Shown piece after piece: positions 40,441-47,406 of a stretch of 47,406 bases of DNA. The notes beneath the pieces were generated by a model. That model was not told where the DNA came from, did not search any database, and saw nothing but the letters and a program-made list of their open reading frames with translations. Source of the stretch: Candidatus Parvarchaeota archaeon. GTDB taxonomy: Archaea; Nanobdellota; Nanobdellia; JAFCGN01. The DNA lies in NCBI GenBank assembly GCA_017609105.1, contig JAFCEQ010000001.1:1-47406 (forward strand), read 5' to 3'. A program made the translations under genes and the position numbers. How positions within the stretch are numbered: the first letter of the stretch is position 1; every line of letters starts with the position of its first letter.

Positions 40441-41379
40441 ATGAAGAAAGTAATAGTAACTGGTGCTGCAGGGCTTGTAGGCCAAAACCTTATTCCAATG
40501 CTTGTTAAAGAAAAATATAATGTTATTGCAATTGATAAAAATAAGAATAATTTAGAGCTTCTAAAAAAATTAAATCCTTTAGTTAAGTGCTTGAAAGATG
40601 ATTTAAGCAAGAAGGGCAAGTGGGAGGAGGAGTTCAAAGGAGCGAGTATTGTGATTCAACTTCAAGCGCAAATCGCCTCAAAAACTGAAAAAGATTTTGT
40701 AAAAAATAATGTTAATGCTGTTAAGAATATTCTCAGAGCATGTGAAAAAAATAAAGTAAAAAACTTAATACACATTAGTTCTTCTGTTGTTATCTCAGTT
40801 GCAAAAGATGAGTATACTTTAACAAAAAGGAAGGGAGAAGATCTTGTGATTAAAAGCAAAACTCCTTTCACAATTTTAAGACCTCCTTTAATATACGGGT
40901 GTTTTGATGCTAAACACTTAGGATGGATTACAAGGTTTATGAAAAAATCACTTATAGTGCCAGTTATTGGTTCTGGAAAATATATTCGACAACCATTATT
41001 TGTTCAAGATTTATGCAAAATAATTGTGAAATTAACAAAAAGAAAACCACAAAATAAGATATATAATATTATTGGGAAAGAAAAAATATATTATATTGAT
41101 TTATTAAAAACGATTTGCAGAACAAAAGGATGGAAAAGAATTTTTCTTCCAATACCAATACCTCTTTTTAGTGCTTTAATTAATGTATACGGTGTTTTCA
41201 CTAAAAAGCCTGCGTTCAGGCCTGAGCAAATAAAAGCGCTTACAGCAGGAGATATTTTTCCTGTGGAGGATTGGGAGAAAGAATTCGGAGTGAAATACAC
41301 TTGTTTTGAAAAAGGAATTCATAAAACATTAAAAAGCGCGTGTTCAAAGTATTCTGAAAAAATGGTCACGCCTCATTAA
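40441..41379 (+). CDS. NAD(P)-dependent epimerase/dehydratase-like SDR protein
   Basis: A 312-residue extended short-chain dehydrogenase-like protein. The nucleotide-binding loop is TGAAGLVGQNL near residue 6, an acidic residue follows at the end of strand 2 (AIDKNKNN), and the active-site region has HISSSVVIS near 117 and YTLTKRKGED near 129 (YxxxK). LRPPLIYG near 146 is typical. The whole resembles NDUFA9-like atypical SDRs or sugar-nucleotide epimerases. The substrate is unknown. It is transcribed alone. Confidence 0.85.
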   Translation: MKKVIVTGAAGLVGQNLIPMLVKEKYNVIAIDKNKNNLELLKKLNPLVKCLKDDLSKKGKWEEEFKGASIVIQLQAQIASKTEKDFVKNNVNAVKNILRACEKNKVKNLIHISSSVVISVAKDEYTLTKRKGEDLVIKSKTPFTILRPPLIYGCFDAKHLGWITRFMKKSLIVPVIGSGKYIRQPLFVQDLCKIIVKLTKRKPQNKIYNIIGKEKIYYIDLLKTICRTKGWKRIFLPIPIPLFSALINVYGVFTKKPAFRPEQIKALTAGDIFPVEDWEKEFGVKYTCFEKGIHKTLKSACSKYSEKMVTPH

Positions 41380-41419
41380 GGATTAATCATGCTTTCCTAA
41401 AAATGTGTTCTTACTTTTT

Positions 41420-42168
41420 TTATTCTTTTATTAATTCGCTTATTATTTTTTTTGTGTGTTCAGGGTTTCTTACTTCAACGCAGTCAACGCATAATTCTTT
41501 CACTGAGTAATCATTACCTCCTTGGAACAAAGAATCTCCTATGAATAACATTTTGTTTAAAGGAATGTTAAGTATTTCTTGTATTTTTTTCACGCCAAAT
41601 GCTTTATCAATGCCTTTGCGAGTCACGTCAATACTGGTTTTGCCGCCTATCTTAATATCATAGTTTGGTAAGCGAGGGCGTAATAACTTAATTATTACCT
41701 CTCTTTTCTCGCCAGTCACGTCCCAACCTTGTTTGACTTCAAGCGGGGCTTCTTGACCTAAAGCGCTGAAAGTTATTTGCGTGCCTCTATCCTCAATGAG
41801 TTCACCGCACACTTTTTCTGGTTTATAATTAATTTCTTTTAAAACTTGATTAAATACTTGAATAATGCGTTTTCTTTCATTTTCTTCTATTTCTAAAGCA
41901 TAAACTTGTTTCCATTCATTATTAATGTATTCATAATACCTTGTTGAACAAGTCGGGAATAAATGAAGATTACGTAATAATTCTTTAGAACAATCAAGAT
42001 TGCTTAGTAATTGTTTTTTATATTGTTTTATTGATGCCCGCTGATTACTGCAATTAATTTCTTGCTTAATAGTTTTGTTAGTAATTCATTCATTTCAGCG
42101 TCAATACTTGATTTGCTTGGCGCTAAAGTATCATCCAAATCAAAAATAATTAATGATTTAGTTTTCAT
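41420..42168 (-). pseudogene. HAD-IIB phosphatase (phosphomannomutase-like), frameshifted
   Basis: Two frames jointly encode a HAD-IIB hydrolase of about 249 residues. The first reads MKTKSLIIFDLDDTLAPSKS (motif I) to KLIAVISGHQ and stops at 42028-42030. The second, in the -1 frame, continues SIKQYKKQLLSNLDCSKELL, FPTCSTRYYEYINNEWK, then GELIEDRGTQITFSALGQ and the end motif FIGDSLFQGGNDY. The ORF track shows only the last 130 residues (from GTG 41812). The break is at the three-base C run 42037-42039 (GGG on the coding strand); one more G would restore the frame. Either a real mutation or a sequencing error. Close relatives I recall are common in candidate bacterial phyla, so transfer is possible. 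Confidence 0.75.
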
Positions 42169-42214
42169 AAGAATTAAAAAAAAATTTTTTTATTATTAAT
42201 TATTTTACTGTGTT

Positions 42215-42634
42215 TTAGTATTCTTCTTTTTGTGCTGATTTTGAAATGCTAACGAATTGCGGTACTGCTACTAACCATCCATCCTCCATGCCCATTAATT
42301 CACCGTTAATTGCTTCTACAGTTCTTTTTATCTTGCTTATTGCTCTTTTTAGTTCTGTTGAATCCTTGTTTCCTAATGGCTTATACTTAACAATTGCAAT
42401 AGTGTATCCTTCTCTTAAGGAGTCAATAATGGGTTTAATGTCTGCGAAATCTGAAAGAATAAAATATTTTACGAATAAATGCGCTGTTTTATTGTCATCT
42501 TCTATTTTAGGTTCTAATTCAATATAATCCACTCTTTCTTGTTTAATAACTCCTTCATCATCTGATAAACTTATTGTTTCATTAACCCTGCCTACTAAAA
42601 CATTTTTTATTTCTTTAATTTTTTTCAAAACCAT
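42215..42634 (-). CDS. sepF: Archaeal SepF-like cell division protein
   Basis: A 139-residue protein. The SepF core (about residues 45-130) includes VKYFILSDFADIKPIIDSL, ELKRAISKIKRTVEAINGELMG and DGWLVAVPQFV. SepF anchors FtsZ to the membrane. An amphipathic start (MVLKKIKEIKNVLVG) is a possible membrane contact. FtsZ is not in this window. It has its own TATA-like promoter (CTTATAAAAA on the minus strand) in the 247-base gap upstream, where I see no other gene. Confidence 0.85.
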   Translation of the reverse strand: MVLKKIKEIKNVLVGRVNETISLSDDEGVIKQERVDYIELEPKIEDDNKTAHLFVKYFILSDFADIKPIIDSLREGYTIAIVKYKPLGNKDSTELKRAISKIKRTVEAINGELMGMEDGWLVAVPQFVSISKSAQKEEY

Positions 42635-42881
42635 TTTACTGCCTCTTTAAAATTTTTTTATTATTAAGTGTTTGATACTATGATAAGATAAAAGGGTTTT
42701 TATAAGTTTTTTGTTAGTATTATTTATACATTTTTTTTGTTTTCTAAACTTGTTTTTTCTAAACATTCGCAGAAAATTAGCAAGGAAATCAAAGTTTTTA
42801 AAAAAAGGAATTCAAGAACTTTTTTTGTAATAATATTCTAAAAAAAGGTTAACAAAAAAATTAATGAAAAATATTAAATTC

Positions 42882-43124
42882 TTATAAAGATTCAAGTAAT
42901 GAAACCACATTCCAAATTTGTGTTCTTGTGAACATTTCAATATTAGGGTCTTTAGAAATATCGTCAAGAATTTGTGTTGCAGCATCAATTTTTATTTCTA
43001 TTGGTTTGTCTTCTTCAAGTTTTTTTTGAGCTTCTTGGCATATTTGCCTTATGTTTTTCGGCACTGTAGTGTCTTCAATTACTTCATTAAGTAATTCAAT
43101 TGCTTGGCTTATCTTATCTTCCAT
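42882..43124 (-). CDS. UPF0147 family protein
   Basis: An 80-residue helical archaeal protein: MEDKISQAIELLNEVIEDTTVPKNIR at the start and RTQIWNVVSLLESL at the end are the family's conserved parts. Function is unknown; such genes often sit beside translation genes. The track begins at GTG 43133, but AGGTG followed by TTAAGA and ATG indicates the start at 43124. It is the last gene of the ribosomal/RNA polymerase run. Confidence 0.88.
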   Translation of the reverse strand: MEDKISQAIELLNEVIEDTTVPKNIRQICQEAQKKLEEDKPIEIKIDAATQILDDISKDPNIEMFTRTQIWNVVSLLESL

Positions 43125-43156
43125 TCTTAACACCTTTTTTCATTAATTTTTTTTAA

Positions 43157-43486
43157 TTAAGAAAGTTTTACGAGTTTGTTTTGAAGTTCCTTATTTCTTT
43201 CTGAAAGTTTATTTATTTGTTTGTCTAAGCTTTTAATTCTTAACTCAAATATTTCTTGTTTTTCTTTAAGATCTGAAATTAGTTTTTCCCTGTCTTTTCT
43301 AATCATTATGGTTCCAATAATTTCAAACATATCGTTTTCTTTGCTTTTTTCAACTTCTTTTAAGGCATTTGTAATTTCTGCTTTTTGAACACTAACATTT
43401 TGTTTTTGGTATAACAGGGTTTGAAGTTGTTGTTGCACTCCTTGTAATTCTTTTAAAATGTCTTCTGCTTCTTTTGGTATTTTCAT
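43157..43486 (-). CDS. pfdB: Prefoldin subunit beta
   Basis: A 109-residue beta prefoldin: helix 1 (VQQQLQTLLYQKQNVSVQKAEI), a hairpin (DMFEIIGTIMIRKDRE) and helix 2 (SDLKEKQEIFELRIKSLDKQINKLSER). It partners with the alpha subunit at 5776-6222. It overlaps the end of pcc1 by four bases (ATGA). Confidence 0.93.
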   Translation of the reverse strand: MKIPKEAEDILKELQGVQQQLQTLLYQKQNVSVQKAEITNALKEVEKSKENDMFEIIGTIMIRKDREKLISDLKEKQEIFELRIKSLDKQINKLSERNKELQNKLVKLS

Positions 43487-43710
43487 TCAATCACCTTTTT
43501 TATTTTTTCAAGAGTGTTTACGAGTTTGAGTTGAGTGTTTAACATTGCCCTGAACGCGACAACATCTTTTGCTTCAATTTTCATTATTATTTTTTTATTT
43601 TTTAATTCAAACTCTGTTTTTGCTCTTTTATTTTCAAATTCATCAGGCGTAATTGAGTTAATGATATTTTTTGAAATATCACTTCTTATCTCAATTATGC
43701 CTTTTATCAT
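43483..43710 (-). CDS. pcc1: KEOPS complex subunit Pcc1
   Basis: A 75-residue Pcc1: FELKNKKIIMKIEAKDVVAFRAMLNTQLKLV is the typical strand-helix core. KEOPS makes the t6A modification at tRNA position 37; Pcc1 is its dimerising subunit. The order RpoP-Pcc1-PfdB is conserved in archaea. No GTG signal precedes its ATG; it lies four bases after rpoP, so it is probably translationally coupled. Confidence 0.88.
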   Translation of the reverse strand: MIKGIIEIRSDISKNIINSITPDEFENKRAKTEFELKNKKIIMKIEAKDVVAFRAMLNTQLKLVNTLEKIKKVIE

Positions 43711-43713
43711 ATT

Positions 43714-43854
43714 TTATCTTGCCTTTAATTCTTTTTGAATAGGAGGTCTTACTTTGAAAAGTATTTTTGAACCACAGTACGGGCATGAAGCTCTTCTTCT
43801 TAATTCAAAAATATTTATTTTTTTTTTGCAACTTGCACAAACATATTCAGTCAA
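43714..43854 (-). CDS. rpoP: RNA polymerase subunit RpoP (Rpb12), TTG start
   Basis: This gene is below the ORF-track limit and encodes 46 residues. The zinc ribbon is YVCASCKKK and CPYCGSKILFK, with the end VRPPIQKELKAR. RpoP stabilises the RpoD-RpoL platform of archaeal RNA polymerase. The start is TTG: GGTG lies exactly six bases before it and no ATG is available before the first cysteine. It sits between eL43 and Pcc1 with small gaps. Confidence 0.9.
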   Translation of the reverse strand: MTEYVCASCKKKINIFELRRRASCPYCGSKILFKVRPPIQKELKAR

Positions 43855-43871
43855 TTTAATCACCAATTTTC

Positions 43872-44090
43872 TTACTTAGGTTCATAAGCTCTTCCTGTAA
43901 ATTTTTTTTTGCATTTTTTGCATTGCCATATTCCTGCTGAAGTTCTAATAAGAGCATTATTTTTATGACAATAAGGGCATTCATTTTTTGCTTTTTGTTT
44001 TTCTTCAATCTTTTTAATTCTTCTTCTTATTTTTAGCCCGTACCTTGCTCCAAATTTTCCTGTTATTCCGACTTTTTTTGTTTTACCCAT
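43872..44090 (-). CDS. rpl37ae: Large-subunit ribosomal protein eL43 (L37Ae)
   Basis: A 72-residue zinc ribosomal protein with KKVGITGKFGARYGLKIR at the start, CPYCHKN near 38 and CKKCKKKFTGRAYEP at the end. It sits between rpoN and rpoP on one strand with gaps of about 20 bases. Confidence 0.95.
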   Translation of the reverse strand: MGKTKKVGITGKFGARYGLKIRRRIKKIEEKQKAKNECPYCHKNNALIRTSAGIWQCKKCKKKFTGRAYEPK

Positions 44091-44114
44091 TTTTTCTTCA
44101 CTTAAAAACCTTTA

Positions 44115-44312
44115 TTAAAAATCTTTATACTTCCCAATCTTATCCATTAAATCAATATGTCCCATCATTAAAGCACGACAACAATATCTTTCTAACCCGA
44201 GTTCATCAAGCGCTTCTTTAATTGTTTTGCCTTCTTTTAAGAGTTCTAAATATTTTTCATGCAAATGACCTACTGGTTTTCCACATGTAAAGCATCTGAC
44301 AGGAATTATCAT
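44115..44312 (-). CDS. rpoN: RNA polymerase subunit RpoN (Rpb10)
   Basis: A 65-residue subunit: [15 protein letters not shown] with the first zinc pair, then [21 protein letters not shown] with the second (adjacent cysteines), diagnostic of Rpb10. It is assembled with RpoD, RpoL and RpoP. The usual following RpoK gene is not present here; eL43 follows instead. Confidence 0.96.
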   Translation of the reverse strand: MIIPVRCFTCGKPVGHLHEKYLELLKEGKTIKEALDELGLERYCCRALMMGHIDLMDKIGKYKDF

Positions 44313-44321
44313 TTTATTTAA

Positions 44322-44744
44322 TCACCTCTTACTTGTTTGCCTCTTACTTCTCGCTGCACTCCTATAAGGTTTTTGAGGTTCAGTTCTTCTTGTATCTGAA
44401 ACAAGCATTTTCTTATCATATGCTTGGAATTTTTTCTTTAATTCAGGGTCTGCAAAATACTCAACTAATGCATTGCTTATTGCGACTCTTGCAGCATCTG
44501 CGCGAGACATTACTCCTCCTCCTTTAACATTAACATGAATATTAACTTTTTTTGCTTTTTCTCCAGCAAGAATTAATGGTTCTATTATTCTTAATCTTGC
44601 AACCTCAGGAGTTACTAAATCCAGATTTAAAGAATTAACTCTTACCACGCCAGTTCCTTCTTTACAAGTTGCTCTAGCAATACTCGTTTTTCTTTTACCT
44701 GTGCATACTATTGTTCTTTTTTTTGGTTTTTTTATTTTAGCCAT
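44322..44744 (-). CDS. rps9: Small-subunit ribosomal protein uS9
   Basis: A 140-residue uS9 with TGKRKTSIARATCKEGTG near the start, VKGGGVMSRADAARVAISNAL in the middle and the end RRTEPQKPYRSAARSKRQTSKR, whose basic tail reaches the ribosomal P site. The last residues are KR, as expected. It follows uL13 by four bases. Confidence 0.97.
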   Translation of the reverse strand: MAKIKKPKKRTIVCTGKRKTSIARATCKEGTGVVRVNSLNLDLVTPEVARLRIIEPLILAGEKAKKVNIHVNVKGGGVMSRADAARVAISNALVEYFADPELKKKFQAYDKKMLVSDTRRTEPQKPYRSAARSKRQTSKR

Positions 44745-44748
44745 TTTA

Positions 44749-45168
44749 TCACTTCCACCCGAGGTATTTGCATAATTCTTCTAATTTCACATATTTAAGT
44801 AATTTTAATTTTTTTGCATTCATTTTTTCCATATTAATTGGTTCTGGAATACTCTCTAAATTTGGATTTCCAATAAAAACTTTTATTCTCTTTAACGCTT
44901 TCCTTCCTTTATCTTGCTTGTAAGGAAGCATTCCTCTTATAGCTCTTTTAAAAAGCAAGTCAGGTCTTTTAGGAAAAAAAGGACCTTTAAAAGGTTCTCC
45001 CCTATCAACTCTTGATTTATACTTTTCAAACACTGCTTTCTTGCTTCCTGAAATAACTGCTTTCTCACTATTAATTATTATAAATTGTTCTCCTTTTAAC
45101 GCTTCTTTCGCAACATAAGAAGCAACTCTTCCTAAAATCAAGTCAGTAGCATCTATGAGTTTAACCAA
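44749..45168 (-). CDS. rpl13: Large-subunit ribosomal protein uL13
   Basis: A 139-residue uL13: DATDLILGRVASYVAKEAL at the start, NSEKAVISGSKK near 33 and RAIRGMLPYKQDKGRKALKRIKVFIG in the middle. It overlaps the end of eL18 by eight bases, so translation is likely coupled. Confidence 0.96.
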   Translation of the reverse strand: MVKLIDATDLILGRVASYVAKEALKGEQFIIINSEKAVISGSKKAVFEKYKSRVDRGEPFKGPFFPKRPDLLFKRAIRGMLPYKQDKGRKALKRIKVFIGNPNLESIPEPINMEKMNAKKLKLLKYVKLEELCKYLGWK

Positions 45169-45526
45169 TTAATTTCACCTCAGAAGGTTTGTGTTTAGAA
45201 GCAAGCAATTCTTTTAAACTTAATGCTTTGCCTTTATTTTTCTCAATTTTTTCTTTTGCTTGCTTTGTAAATTTCCATGCATAAACAATAACTTCTTTTG
45301 TTAAATCTCCATTGCCAAGAATTTTTCCTGGAACAACTACAACTTCTTTTGGATTAGCATAACGATTTATTTTATTAATATTAACTTTCCTCCAATTCTT
45401 GTTTGATTTCTCCAAATCATTTGCTATTCTCTTCCAAAGAGTGTTCCCTTCTTTAATGCTTCTAGTTTTTAATTCTTTTATTAATTCTTTAAGCTCATTT
45501 GATGGTGTTTTCTTTTCTTTAGTCAT
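45161..45526 (-). CDS. rpl18e: Large-subunit ribosomal protein eL18 (L18e)
   Basis: A 121-residue L18e: LWKRIANDLEKSNKNWRKVNINKI and VVVPGKILGNGDLTKEVIVYAWKF are the family core. It is first in the eL18-uL13-uS9-RpoN run conserved in archaea. The track starts at GTG 45535, nine bases before ATG 45526; the GTG fits the ribosome signal. The divergent transporter gene begins 171 bases away. Confidence 0.95.
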   Translation of the reverse strand: MTKEKKTPSNELKELIKELKTRSIKEGNTLWKRIANDLEKSNKNWRKVNINKINRYANPKEVVVVPGKILGNGDLTKEVIVYAWKFTKQAKEKIEKNKGKALSLKELLASKHKPSEVKLIG

Positions 45527-45697
45527 TAAACTCACACTTCCTTTTCTAAATATATTGATTCATTAAAAACTTTACATTTCAAAAACCACATTCCTTTTTA
45601 AAAACTTTACTAAAAATGATTTTACAAAAAATGTTATTGCATGAAAAATGAATTAAAGCAAAGTATATTAATCTCTTTTTATTTATAATAAAATTGT

Positions 45698-46846
45698 ATG
45701 CGAAAAAAGAAAGTTAATAATCCTGCAAAAAAACCTTTGCTTGTAGGATTAAACAGCATTCTTGGAAGCGGGATATTTATTGCTTCTGTCTTAAGCGTTC
45801 AATTATACGGGAAAATAAGTGTTTTTTATTGGATGCTCGCTGGATTCATTGCCTTAATTGTTTCTCTTGTTTTCAGAAGAATATATGAAGAAGATAAAAA
45901 AGGAGTGTATGATTTTTTGAAGAAAGTTTTCAGTAAAAACTTTATGAAAACAGTGAAATGGTTTTATTGGTTTGGGAGTGCAATAGTTGTAACAGCGATT
46001 TCTTTCGCTTGTTCAGAATTCTTAATTTATGTTTTTAATTGGAATGCTAGCACAAACATGTTTCTTAGCATGTTAATTTTAATCAGTATTTATGGTTTCC
46101 ATACTTTTTTTAAACAAAGCGTGAATACTTTTTTTAAAACAATTGTTACTATCAAAATAATTTTAATATTAATATTTATTATATTTTCTTCTCAACTTAC
46201 AACAAATTTTGTTGTAAATAAATCAAATTTCAGTTTTTTAGGAGTAGTATTTGCTTTTTGGGCGTATCTTGGTTTTGAAAAAATCACGAATATTAATATA
46301 AAAAAGAAAAAAGAATCCATACCAATTTTTCAAACAGCAATAATAACATTAAGCGCGATTTTTTTTGCATTCATTATTTCAAGTGTCGCATCCTTTCCTG
46401 AAGAAGTATTAAATAAAAGCTTCACATTAATTGATTTAGTTCATTCATTTATGAGTCCTTCATTTATTGCTTTAACTTCAGCGCTTTTATTAATAGTATT
46501 ATTTAGTGTTGGGATCTCATATATAGAAGCAAGTGAAAACTTATTAGGATATTCAAGAAAAAAAGAAGTTTTTTATCAAATGTTTATTGGACTCTTAGGA
46601 ATCATGCTTTATCAGAATTTTGTGAATTCAGTAATTGTAAGTGTTTTTATTTTTCTTACATATTTCATTCTTATTGATTTAGCAATGATTCGTTATGCGT
46701 TTAAGAAAAAGAATAAGAAATACTTATTTGAATCAACAGCATCATTATTATTCATTCTAGCAATGTTTACAGCAATACAAGTAATAAGTTTTTTGACAAT
46801 AATAACAGTGCTTGTAGGCGCAAGAATTTATTCAAAAATCTCTTAA
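45698..46846 (+). CDS. APC-superfamily amino acid permease-like transporter
   Basis: A 382-residue membrane protein with about 11 helices. LVGLNSILGSGIFIASVL near 15-33 matches the GxGSGIF substrate loop of the APC (LeuT-fold) transporters, and VFAFWAYLGFEKITNI near 187 matches helix 6. Family members carry amino acids or amines, usually coupled to protons. It is somewhat shorter than the usual 430-500 residues. A TATA-like region (TTTTTATTTATAAT) precedes the ATG. Auxotrophy-driven uptake would fit a DPANN lifestyle; this is inference. Confidence 0.8.
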   Translation: MRKKKVNNPAKKPLLVGLNSILGSGIFIASVLSVQLYGKISVFYWMLAGFIALIVSLVFRRIYEEDKKGVYDFLKKVFSKNFMKTVKWFYWFGSAIVVTAISFACSEFLIYVFNWNASTNMFLSMLILISIYGFHTFFKQSVNTFFKTIVTIKIILILIFIIFSSQLTTNFVVNKSNFSFLGVVFAFWAYLGFEKITNINIKKKKESIPIFQTAIITLSAIFFAFIISSVASFPEEVLNKSFTLIDLVHSFMSPSFIALTSALLLIVLFSVGISYIEASENLLGYSRKKEVFYQMFIGLLGIMLYQNFVNSVIVSVFIFLTYFILIDLAMIRYAFKKKNKKYLFESTASLLFILAMFTAIQVISFLTIITVLVGARIYSKIS

Positions 46847-46865
46847 TTAAGATATGATTCTTTTT

Positions 46866-46982
46866 TTAATATTCTTTCTTGCCCATACACTCAGTGCATA
46901 CGTATTTGCCAAAAATTTTTTTTACTTGTTTTCTTGGTTTTCCCATACCACATTTTGAACATCTTATGTTATAATTTACCAC
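46866..46982 (-). CDS. Zinc-ribbon microprotein, 38 aa
   Basis: This gene is below the ORF-track limit. It encodes VNYNIRCSKCGMGKPRKQVK then KYVCTECMGKKEY, with two CxxC pairs 18 residues apart and a strongly basic middle. The start is GTG at 46982, preceded by GGGTG with six bases between. A TATA-like TATTTAAATAA lies about 40-50 bases upstream on the minus strand. It is probably an RNA- or ribosome-binding factor, by composition only. Confidence 0.75.
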   Translation of the reverse strand: MVNYNIRCSKCGMGKPRKQVKKIFGKYVCTECMGKKEY

Positions 46983-47020
46983 ATTACACACCCACATTAA
47001 TTACTTATTAGTAGTAATAC

Positions 47021-47033
47021 TTTATTTAAATAT
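47021..47033 (-). promoter_or_regulatory. TATA-like element of the 38-aa zinc-ribbon gene
   Basis: ATATTTAAATAAA on the minus strand lies about 40-50 bases from the GTG start, leaving a short leader that holds the GGGTG ribosome site. The rest of the gap up to the tRNA shows nothing else. Confidence 0.4.
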
Positions 47034-47196
47034 TTTTGCTTTTTACAAATACTTTGGAATTGTAATAAACAAACTTCAGGAATCTTCTCTAAGAAGATAT
47101 TTTGTATTTATTTGTTATAATATAGGAATATTTAAATTTAACTTTGCGGTTTTTTTGAGCTTTTCTTATAATTATTAAAAATAGTTTTTAAAAAAA

Positions 47197-47280
47197 TGTG
47201 GGGGACGAGATTCGAACTCGCGAAGGCACTAAGCCACAGGATCTTAAGTCCTGCCCGTTTGACCGCTCCGGCACCCCCAC
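47197..47280 (-). tRNA. tRNA-Leu (TAA)
   Basis: On the minus strand: acceptor GTGGGGG / CCCCCAC, anticodon arm CAGGA-CTTAAGA-TCCTG with anticodon TAA, a long variable arm (TGGCTTAGTGCC), T arm CGAG-TTCGAAT-CTCG, and discriminator A. The long variable arm is the class II form expected for leucine. CCA is not encoded. No intron. Confidence 0.95.
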
Positions 47281-47406
47281 GTATTGTAGTCTTGTAAAAA
47301 ATTTTATTACTTAAAAAGTTAATTCTTTAAATAAAATTTTTTTTTAATTGAGCGCGCTTTTTTTATTTTTTAAACAAATTTTTTTTTTAATTAATTGTTT
47401 TTTTTA

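Noticed and set aside
1-47406. CRISPR array, integrase, transposase or toxin-antitoxin island
   Set aside because: I found no evenly spaced repeats with unique spacers, no IS ends and no mobile-element genes. The tandem repeats seen have only two or three copies without spacers.

Overview
The window is AT-rich archaeal DNA. The evidence is archaeal or eukaryote-type ribosomal proteins (eS8, eL18, eL33, eL37, eL43), the RNA polymerase subunits RpoN and RpoP, TFB, an Sm protein, both prefoldin subunits, KEOPS Pcc1, Trm1, ABCE1, archaeal SepF and TATA-box promoters. The very low GC, short intergenic gaps, many small orphan proteins and a divergent phosphoglycerate kinase suggest a DPANN archaeon of the Woesearchaeota/Pacearchaeota kind. 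That placement is inference. There is no rRNA, CRISPR array, integrase, transposase or phage-like block, and no gene-free stretch exceeds 300 bases.

Layout. 1-5640: a zinc-ribbon microprotein, a TIM-barrel isomerase-like protein, a bactofilin-like membrane protein, a HAD phosphatase, a HerA/FtsK-type ATPase and a serine hydrolase. 5776-12735: information processing, with prefoldin alpha-FtsY, a degenerate nucleotidyltransferase, a DEAD-box helicase, a HIT protein, a VTT membrane protein, Sm-eL37, eS8 and TFB. 12851-17145: an M16-type peptidase, Trm1, a DUF5652 protein, a divergent PGK and eL33. 17265-25537: an orphan-rich block with two nucleotidyltransferase paralogues flanking an unknown protein, a truncated uracil-DNA-glycosylase-like gene, a two-gene unit of unknown function (461-aa lysine-rich protein plus a TIM barrel with a large helical insertion), a second HIT protein and a 45-aa membrane protein. 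25612-33000: a TrmB-like regulator, a frameshifted DUF63 membrane protein, ABCE1, a nucleotide kinase-like ATPase, YchF, an Mtq2-like methyltransferase and HisRS. 33131-37597: one 1488-aa secreted protein with about seven diverged repeats of roughly 160 residues. 37698-41379: tRNA-His, a DUF167 protein, a small AAA ATPase overlapping a presenilin-like protease, and an SDR epimerase. 41420-45526: a frameshifted HAD-IIB phosphatase, SepF, then a run of UPF0147, PfdB, Pcc1, RpoP, eL43, RpoN, uS9, uL13 and eL18 on the minus strand. The end carries an APC-type transporter, a second zinc-ribbon microprotein and tRNA-Leu(UAA).

Translation signals. Many genes carry GTG or GGTG, then about six bases, then the start codon. 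This GTG is usually in frame and nine bases upstream, so the ORF track extends at least six genes by three residues. The same rule places TFB on a CTG codon (no ATG, GTG or TTG precedes its zinc ribbon), RpoP on TTG, and possibly an orphan gene on ATT.

Points worth following: the repeat-built surface protein, the TIM-barrel pair, the AAA-presenilin overlap, the DUF63 gene whose frame break lies on a T TTT TTA heptamer, and the CTG-started TFB.
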